A stretch of DNA of 64,000 bases. Origin: JACCZR01 sp963830065 (GTDB taxonomy: Bacteria; Actinomycetota; Thermoleophilia; Solirubrobacterales; Thermoleophilaceae). How positions within the stretch are numbered: position 1 is the stretch's first letter; the number at the start of each line of letters is the position of its first letter. Of this stretch, positions 59,551-64,000 are shown one piece after another. The translations under genes were made by a program, and so were the position numbers. The stretch spans positions 248,001 through 312,000 of the forward strand of contig CAWHLA010000007.1 in the NCBI GenBank assembly GCA_963830065.1, in the 5' to 3' direction. Below the pieces are notes generated by a model. That model made no database searches, had not been told where the DNA came from, and saw only the letters and a list, made by a program, of their open reading frames with translations.

Positions 59551-60096
59551 TCAACGCCGTGCGCCGCTCAGGAAGGCGCGCCCGCGGGGGGCCAGGCGGT
59601 AGCCCTTCTGCAGGCTCTCGGTCAGGCCGAGCTCCTTCAGCTTGCGCACGTCGCGCTTGAAGGCGAGCCGCCCCTGCCCCCTCTGCGCGGCCAGGTCGGC
59701 CGCCAGCGTGGCCGGTTGATCGGCGATCAGCTCGAGCACCTCCCGGGCCCAGGGCAGCCGCGCCTCGATCCGCTGTCGCTCGTCCGCGGTGAGGTCGGTC
59801 CGCTCGCGCAACGCCACCCGGGGATCGGGTCCGGCCAGGTGGAACGCGATCCGGTAGAGCGTGCCCTCCGCCCGCAGCGCGGAGAGGGCCTGCTCGCGGC
59901 TCTCGTGCCCCGCCCGCCGGGCGTCGGCGTCGGTGATGTCCTCGGGCTCGATCGCGTCGACGGCGTCGATGGCGAGCACCCCGATCGGCGTGCGCAGCGT
60001 GCCGCCCGCCCTGACCGTGGGACGGCGCCAGCGGCGGAAGGCGAGGTCGACCTCGCCGGCTGCGATCTGCTTGCGGACGGCCATGGGCAGGAGCAC
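59551..60096 (-). CDS. ASCH domain protein
   Basis: 181 residues. The N-terminus LLPMAVRKQIAAGEVDLAFRRW and RPTVRAGGTLRTPIGVLAIDAV correspond to the ASCH fold, a PUA-like RNA-binding beta-barrel. The rest contains a helical segment and KLKELGLTESLQKGYRLAPRG, winged-helix-like. It may act on RNA or as a translation-linked regulator; unproven. GTG at 60096 is favoured over ATG at 60084 because the LLP residues continue the conserved first strand. Confidence 0.7.
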   Translation of the reverse strand: MLLPMAVRKQIAAGEVDLAFRRWRRPTVRAGGTLRTPIGVLAIDAVDAIEPEDITDADARRAGHESREQALSALRAEGTLYRIAFHLAGPDPRVALRERTDLTADERQRIEARLPWAREVLELIADQPATLAADLAAQRGQGRLAFKRDVRKLKELGLTESLQKGYRLAPRGRAFLSGARR

Positions 60097-60108
60097 TGCC
60101 CCGATTAC

Positions 60109-60160
60109 AGCGCCCGGAGGGCGCTTTATGCCATCCGAGGTGCGGGCGAAATGCCCGCAC
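60109..60160. promoter_or_regulatory. Two hairpins in the divergent gap before the small coupled gene
   Basis: AGCGCCC-GGA-GGGCGCT (60109-60125) and GTGCGGGC-GAAAT-GCCCGCAC (60140-60160) lie between divergent starts. The second is followed by GGGGTATTTTCTTGCGCGTG, T-rich and similar to the T-tract boundary of the dispersed element. They may be a leader attenuator for the plus-strand gene or insulating terminators; I cannot decide. Confidence 0.4.
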
Positions 60161-60177
60161 GGGGTATTTTCTTGCGC

Positions 60178-60462
60178 GTGAGCGAGTTCGAGCAGCCTGG
60201 GCGCTTCGAGCGCGAGCCCACGGTGGAGGACGTGCGCCAGCTGATGGGCGCCTCCACCCCCCACTTCGCGCTGCACCTGCGCAACCGGATCCACACGCTG
60301 ATCCACGGGCTGCCCGAGGGTCACCCCGCCCGGGTGGAGGGCGAGCGCGAGATCGCCCGGCTGGACCGCATCGCCCACGGGTCCGAGCGGCGCGGCGGAC
60401 AGCAGGCGGGCGAGCGCCACATGCCCAGCCTTCGCGACGAGGGGCAGGAGCCCGTCACCTGA
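60178..60462 (+). CDS. Small conserved protein of unknown function
   Basis: 94 residues: SEFEQPGRFEREPTVEDVRQLMG, then STPHFALHLRNRIHTLIHGL and HPARVEGEREIARLDRI (quoted in part). A soluble helical protein that I recall from Thermoleophilia, without a named function. GTG at 60178 lies directly after the T-rich hairpin. Its stop overlaps the CTG start of the methyltransferase gene. Confidence 0.65.
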   Translation: MSEFEQPGRFEREPTVEDVRQLMGASTPHFALHLRNRIHTLIHGLPEGHPARVEGEREIARLDRIAHGSERRGGQQAGERHMPSLRDEGQEPVT

Positions 60463-61217
60463 GCGCACTCGAGCGCGCGCTCCCCCTGCTCCTCGACGAG
60501 GTCCGGGAGTCGGGCACGACGCACGACGGCTACCTGGACCTGCTCGGGCCCGAGCCGGCCGAGTCGACCGGGGCGGTGCAGGACCTGATGCTCACCGGCA
60601 TCGTTCCTCAGATCTACGAGCGCTGGTGGCGGCCGACGCTGGGCCAGTTCTTCAAGGGCCCGTTCGGGCCGAGCATGGCCGACGAGCACCGCATCGCGCG
60701 ACTGCTGATGGGACTGTCGCCGGGCGATGGCGTGCTCGACGTGGCCTGCGGCAACGGCAACTTCAGCCGCGGGTTCGCGAAGACGGTCGGGCCCGAGGGC
60801 CTGGTCGTCGGCCTCGACGTCTCCCAGACGATGCTCGAGCGCGCGGTGGCCGACACGCCCGGCGAGGAGGTCGCCTACGTGCGCGGCGACATCGGCGAAC
60901 CGATCTTCCGCCACCAGTCCTTCGATGCGATCTGCTGCTTCGCCGCCTTTCACCTGCTGGCCGACCCGATGCAGGCGCTGGACCGGATGACGCAACTGCT
61001 CACGCCGGGTGGCCGGATCGCGCTGTTCACCACCGCACGCCCCCGCTCGGCGCCGTTGAGGACGTTCCAGTCATTGGCCACCGCGCGCAGCGGCGCGGTC
61101 ATGTTCGATCAGGATGAGGTGGTCGAGGCGCTGCGCGATCGGGGCTTTGACGACGTGCGGGTGCGGGTGTCCGGCGTGACCCAGTTCGTCGGTGGCCGTC
61201 TCTCAGTTGCAACCTAG
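60459..61217 (+). CDS. SAM-dependent class I methyltransferase (CTG start likely)
   Basis: 252 residues if read from CTG at 60459; the next start is GTG at 60576. The CTG overlaps the previous stop (CTGA) and is preceded by AGGAG at 8 nt. The extra 39 residues (ALERALPLLLDEVRESG and DGYLDLLGPEPAES) look like genuine coding sequence. The methyltransferase domain has motif I VLDVACGNGNFS, VVGLDVSQTMLE, GDIGEPIF and FDAICCFAAFHLL. Substrate unknown. The stop overlaps the Nur-like box of the next gene. Confidence 0.78.
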   Translation: MSALERALPLLLDEVRESGTTHDGYLDLLGPEPAESTGAVQDLMLTGIVPQIYERWWRPTLGQFFKGPFGPSMADEHRIARLLMGLSPGDGVLDVACGNGNFSRGFAKTVGPEGLVVGLDVSQTMLERAVADTPGEEVAYVRGDIGEPIFRHQSFDAICCFAAFHLLADPMQALDRMTQLLTPGGRIALFTTARPRSAPLRTFQSLATARSGAVMFDQDEVVEALRDRGFDDVRVRVSGVTQFVGGRLSVAT

Positions 61218-61222
61218 TCGCA
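61208..61222 (+). promoter_or_regulatory. Nur-like box before the Fur family gene
   Basis: TGCAA-CCTAG-TCGCA matches the Nur consensus tGCaa-N5-ttGCA except for one base. It overlaps the preceding stop and lies 23 nt before the regulator's start. The genes downstream encode a nickel-type transporter, supporting a nickel regulator reading. Confidence 0.5.
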
Positions 61223-61244
61223 GTCTGGATACGGTCGCCGTGAG

Positions 61245-61700
61245 GTGACCACGCCCAACCTCGCGGCCCCCCTGTCGGTAGCCGATCTGGACTCGGCGTC
61301 GGAGGCCGTGCGCCTGGGAGGACTGCGGCTGACCAGTGCCCGCCGGCTCGTCATCGAAGCCCTGGCGCGGGCCGGCCGCCCGCTGCGCGCCGAGGAGATC
61401 GCAGCCGGTGCGGGGGACGTCCCGGCCTCGGACATCGCCTCGGTCTACCGCAACCTCGAGACCCTCGAGCGCATCGGAGTGGTGCGCCACATGCACCACG
61501 GCCACGGCCCGGGGCTGTACGCGCTGGCCGGGCACGAGGACGCCGAGTACCTGGTCTGCGAGTCCTGTGGCACCTCGCGACCGGTGGACTCCGCCGAGCT
61601 CGACGAGGTGCGCGCGCTTGTCCGCGAGCGCTTCGGCTTCGAGGCCCGCTTCTCCCACTTCCCGCTGTTCGGCCTCTGCGAGCGGTGCTCGGCGAGCTGA
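61245..61700 (+). CDS. Fur family regulator, probably Nur-type (nickel)
   Basis: 151 residues. Winged-helix with the DNA-reading segment PASDIASVYRNLETLERIG. Structural zinc site Cys105/Cys108 and Cys145/Cys148. A regulatory-metal region has His82, His84, His85, His87 and His97 plus His138 near the C-terminus. The clustered HMHHGHG and the downstream nickel transporter favour nickel over iron or zinc sensing. GTG at 61245. The transporter overlaps its 3' end by 16 nt, so the regulator and transporter form one transcript. Confidence 0.78.
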   Translation: MTTPNLAAPLSVADLDSASEAVRLGGLRLTSARRLVIEALARAGRPLRAEEIAAGAGDVPASDIASVYRNLETLERIGVVRHMHHGHGPGLYALAGHEDAEYLVCESCGTSRPVDSAELDEVRALVRERFGFEARFSHFPLFGLCERCSAS

Positions 61701-62437
61701 GCTTCGACTGGCTGTTCAAGCCCGTCGAGAACCTCGACGGGTGGCTCACGAGCCTGTTCGACGGCGCGCCGCTGGCAGTCGCGCTGGGGATCGCCTTCGT
61801 GCTCGGACTGCGGCACGCCTCGGACCCCGACCACCTCGTGGCCGTCACCTCGCTGGTCACGACCGAAGGAGGCGGGGGCACGCGCGGCGCCGCCCGCCTG
61901 GGCGCGTGGTGGGGCCTTGGCCACGCGACGACGCTGATCCTGCTCGGGATCCCGCTGATCGCCTTCAAGTCCGAGCTGCCCTCCGGGCTGGAGAGCGCCG
62001 CGGAGAAGGCGGTCGGGCTGGTGATCGTCTTCCTGGCGGCGCGCATCGTGTGGAAGTGGGTCCGCGGCGACTACCGGGCAAGTCCCCACGACCACCACTC
62101 CGAGTCCCACCGCCACCTCCACCACGCCGAGACCGAGCACTCTCACCGGGCGGTCCGCGGGCCGCGTCAGGCCTTCGCGATCGGCACCCTGCACGGGCTC
62201 GCCGGCACGGGCGCCGTCGTGGTCCTGCTGATCACCGCCCTGCCCGACCAAGCGGAGGCGGCGGCGGCGCTGGCGGTGTTCGCGCCGATGTCGGTGTTCT
62301 CCATGGCCCTGTGCACCACGGTCTACTCCTGGATCCTGACCCGGCCGGTGATCGATCCGGTCTTCCGTACGGTGCTGATTCCCGCCCTCGGGGCCTTCGG
62401 ATTGATGTTCGGCCTCTGGTATGCCGGTATTACTTGA
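61685..62437 (+). CDS. Nickel/cobalt transporter (NicO/NiCoT-like)
   Basis: 250 residues with about six membrane helices. The metal signature HASDPDH (His44, Asp47, Asp49, His50) lies in the first helices, and GTLHGLAGTGAVVVL forms the second signature. A cytoplasmic loop around 135-155 is rich in His (HDHHSESHRHLHH). The pattern matches nickel/cobalt transporters of the NiCoT/UreH kind. GTG at 61685. The His-rich loop, the His-rich gene that follows and the hypF nearby point to nickel for a [NiFe] hydrogenase. Confidence 0.82.
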   Translation: MLGELSFDWLFKPVENLDGWLTSLFDGAPLAVALGIAFVLGLRHASDPDHLVAVTSLVTTEGGGGTRGAARLGAWWGLGHATTLILLGIPLIAFKSELPSGLESAAEKAVGLVIVFLAARIVWKWVRGDYRASPHDHHSESHRHLHHAETEHSHRAVRGPRQAFAIGTLHGLAGTGAVVVLLITALPDQAEAAAALAVFAPMSVFSMALCTTVYSWILTRPVIDPVFRTVLIPALGAFGLMFGLWYAGIT

Positions 62438-62439
62438 GC

Positions 62440-62658
62440 ATGGAACGAGAAGAGCACGGCCACGACGACGCGCACGTCCACGAGCACGAGCACGCCGACG
62501 GCACCGTTCATAGCCACCCCCACACCTCGCACGAGCACGACCACGTGGAGCACGAGCACGAGCACACCCACGAGGACGGCACCACCCACTCGCACCCGCA
62601 CGTGCACGAAGAGGGCCTGGAGCACTCGCAGGACAAGGCCCACTTCCACGAGCACTAG
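62440..62658 (+). CDS. Small histidine-rich (metal-binding) protein
   Basis: 72 residues of which 24 are His, interspersed with Asp/Glu. It has repeated H-x-H and HEHEH motifs and two related DGT-x-HSHPH segments, a sign of internal duplication. Likely a nickel buffer or delivery protein for the transporter or hydrogenase maturation, in the manner of His-rich Hpn or HypB tails; that is inference. ATG at 62440, 2 nt after the transporter stop. Confidence 0.7.
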   Translation: MEREEHGHDDAHVHEHEHADGTVHSHPHTSHEHDHVEHEHEHTHEDGTTHSHPHVHEEGLEHSQDKAHFHEH

Positions 62659-62670
62659 GCGGCGCGCGGG

Positions 62671-64000
62671 CTAGGCGGTGAGCGCCGCCGCAACGGCGGC
62701 CTGGCCGTACGAGATGCCGCCGTCGTTGGGCGGCAGCAGGACGGGGCGCAGCACGCGCAGGCCGGCATCCTGCAGATGGGCGGTGGTGCGCTCGAGCAGC
62801 ACGCGGTTCTGGAACACGCCGCCCGACAGCACCGCAGTCGTCTCGCCCGTGACCGCGCAAACCTCGGCGGCGGCTAGCGCCAGGCCCTCGTGGAAGCGCG
62901 CGGCCACCCGCCCCACCTCGACCCCGCCGGCCAGGTCCTCGACCACCGCGTGAATCGCCGGCCGGGCGTCTAGCCCTGGCAGCGGATAGGCGCCGCGCTC
63001 GGTGTGATCGACGAGCGCCTCGAGCTCGACCGCCGCCTGCCCCTCGTAGCTCGCCGTCTCGCGCACGCCGCACAGGGCCGCGACCGCGTCGAACAGCCGG
63101 CCGGCGCTCGTGGTCAGCGGGGATGCGGTGCCCGTGCGGCACAGCGCGGCCACCTGCTCCCACTCGGCCGGCACCGGCAGGTCCGCCGCCACCAACCACG
63201 AGCAGGCCATCCGCCACGGCTCCCGGATCGCCGCCTCGCCGCCGGGCAGGCGCACCGCCGGCAGGCGCGCGACCCGGTCGAAGCGGGCCAGCGAGCCGAC
63301 GAGCACCTCGCCGCCCCAGACCGTGCCGTCGGTCCCCAGGCCGGTGCCGTCGAAGATCGCCCCAACCGCGGAGCCCAGCTCGCCGTGCTCGGCGAGGCAG
63401 GCCGCGAGATGGGCGTGGTGGTGCTGGACCCCGACCAGGCTCACCCCCTCCAGCTCCAGCGCGTGCTTGGTCGACAGGTACTCGGGGTGCAGGTCGTGGG
63501 CCACGACCTCCGGCGCCACGTTGAACAGCCGCTCGAAGTGCGCGATCCCGTCGCGGAAGGAGCGCAGGGTCTCCCAGTTGCCGAGATCGCCGATGTGGTG
63601 GCCCACCCACGCGCGACGGCCCCGCGCCAGGCAGAAGGCGTTCTTCTGCTCGGCGCCGCAGGCCAGCAGCGGCCGCGCGTGCAGCGGAAGAGACACCGCC
63701 CCGGGCACGTAGCCTCGCGAGCGCCGGATCATCAGCGGCGCCCCGTCCGTCGCCCGCACCACCGAGTCGTCGGTCCGCATGTGAATCGGCCGGTCGTGCA
63801 CGAGGAACAGGTCGGCGATCTCGCCCAGGCGCTCGCGGGCGTCGTCGTCCTGGTAGGCGATCGGCTCGTCGGAGACGTTCCCGCTCGTCATCACCAGCGG
63901 CTCCCCCACGTCGGCCAGCAGCAGGTGGTGCAGCGGCGAGTAGGGCAGCATCACGCCGAGGTCGGGGGTGTGAGGCGCCACCGACTCGGCCACTCGCACG
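62671..64000 (-). CDS. hypF: [NiFe] hydrogenase maturation protein HypF (partial, N-terminus beyond window)
   Basis: Carbamoyltransferase that makes the cyanide ligand precursor for [NiFe] hydrogenase. About 443 C-terminal residues are visible. PLVMTSGNVSDEPIAY belongs to the YrdC-like domain. The Kae1-like carbamoyltransferase domain shows GVQHHHAHLAACLAEHG (quoted in part) metal ligands and LSGGVFQNRVLLER. The N-terminal acylphosphatase domain and zinc fingers lie past the right edge. It is transcribed towards the nickel cassette, with 12 nt between stops. Its presence indicates a [NiFe] hydrogenase, and other hyp genes may follow outside the window. Confidence 0.92.
   Translation of the reverse strand, partial: VRVAESVAPHTPDLGVMLPYSPLHHLLLADVGEPLVMTSGNVSDEPIAYQDDDARERLGEIADLFLVHDRPIHMRTDDSVVRATDGAPLMIRRSRGYVPGAVSLPLHARPLLACGAEQKNAFCLARGRRAWVGHHIGDLGNWETLRSFRDGIAHFERLFNVAPEVVAHDLHPEYLSTKHALELEGVSLVGVQHHHAHLAACLAEHGELGSAVGAIFDGTGLGTDGTVWGGEVLVGSLARFDRVARLPAVRLPGGEAAIREPWRMACSWLVAADLPVPAEWEQVAALCRTGTASPLTTSAGRLFDAVAALCGVRETASYEGQAAVELEALVDHTERGAYPLPGLDARPAIHAVVEDLAGGVEVGRVAARFHEGLALAAAEVCAVTGETTAVLSGGVFQNRVLLERTTAHLQDAGLRVLRPVLLPPNDGGISYGQAAVAAALTA

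Noticed and set aside
62323..62655. A Val-rich frame antisense to the His-rich gene
   Set aside because: It is the direct complement of the CAC/GAG codons of the plus-strand gene, which has better context and spacing.
1..64000. tRNA, rRNA, CRISPR arrays, insertion sequences and attachment sites
   Set aside because: No cloverleaf-like segments, regularly spaced direct repeats, transposase or integrase frames were found by reading; small unusual RNA genes could have been missed.

Overview
The window reads as a chromosomal segment of a very high G+C actinobacterium. Genes are tightly packed, NTGA stop/start overlaps are frequent, GTG and TTG starts are common, and several Actinobacteria-typical families are present: a MarP-type membrane serine protease, PspA with PspAA and PspAB, an F420-type LLM oxidoreductase, an AlkB-rubredoxin pair and an LAXTG surface protein. 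The gene mix and the Arg/Gly-rich secreted proteins suggest the class Thermoleophilia (Solirubrobacterales-like); this is inference, as no rRNA gene is present. I see no tRNA, rRNA, CRISPR array, transposase or prophage.

Layout. 1-11.7 kb: a type IA topoisomerase (cut by the window start), a CAP protein, a ureohydrolase, a lysyl-oxidase-like protein, MarP, a penicillin-binding protein, two small conserved proteins, an FHA protein, a polytopic membrane protein and a LAFTG-anchored surface protein. 11.7-19 kb: a divergent GltB paralogue, a truncated GNAT and a SNF2 helicase, divergent from an AlkZ-like winged-helix protein. 20-26 kb: an alkane module (alkB, rubredoxin, TetR, LLM) facing a second TetR operon that encodes an alpha/beta hydrolase fused to a glycosyltransferase. 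26-34 kb: two tandem paralogous membrane proteins with low-complexity tails and a canonical gltB-gltD pair. 34-39 kb: an orphan ParA coupled to an amidase, then a secreted phosphoesterase. 39-44 kb: the aspartate-family amino-acid cluster lysA-hom-thrC-thrB. 45-48 kb: a metal ABC transporter behind a Zur-like box, then lgt. 49-55 kb: envelope-stress genes (M23 peptidase, htpX, pspAB, pspAA, pspA) with an SMR efflux/TetR pair between them. 55-61 kb: CtaG, an acyl-CoA dehydrogenase, a CWB2 lipoprotein and small conserved genes. 61-64 kb: a nickel cassette (Fur/Nur-type regulator, NiCoT-like transporter, His-rich protein) converging on hypF, which runs off the right edge.

The most unusual feature is a dispersed structured element present three times (about 11.8, 39.6 and 55.0 kb). 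Each copy carries a 79-nt nested hairpin with four stems. Each lies 4-21 nt downstream of a minus-strand stop codon and in the same orientation relative to that gene. One copy is followed by a good intrinsic terminator. I do not recognise it as a known RNA family. The nickel cassette and the hydrolase-glycosyltransferase fusion beside alkB are the next most interesting points.

Most long antisense reading frames in this G+C-rich DNA are shadows and were left out. Start codons were chosen from family alignment recalled from memory, Shine-Dalgarno sequences and overlaps, and are flagged where uncertain.
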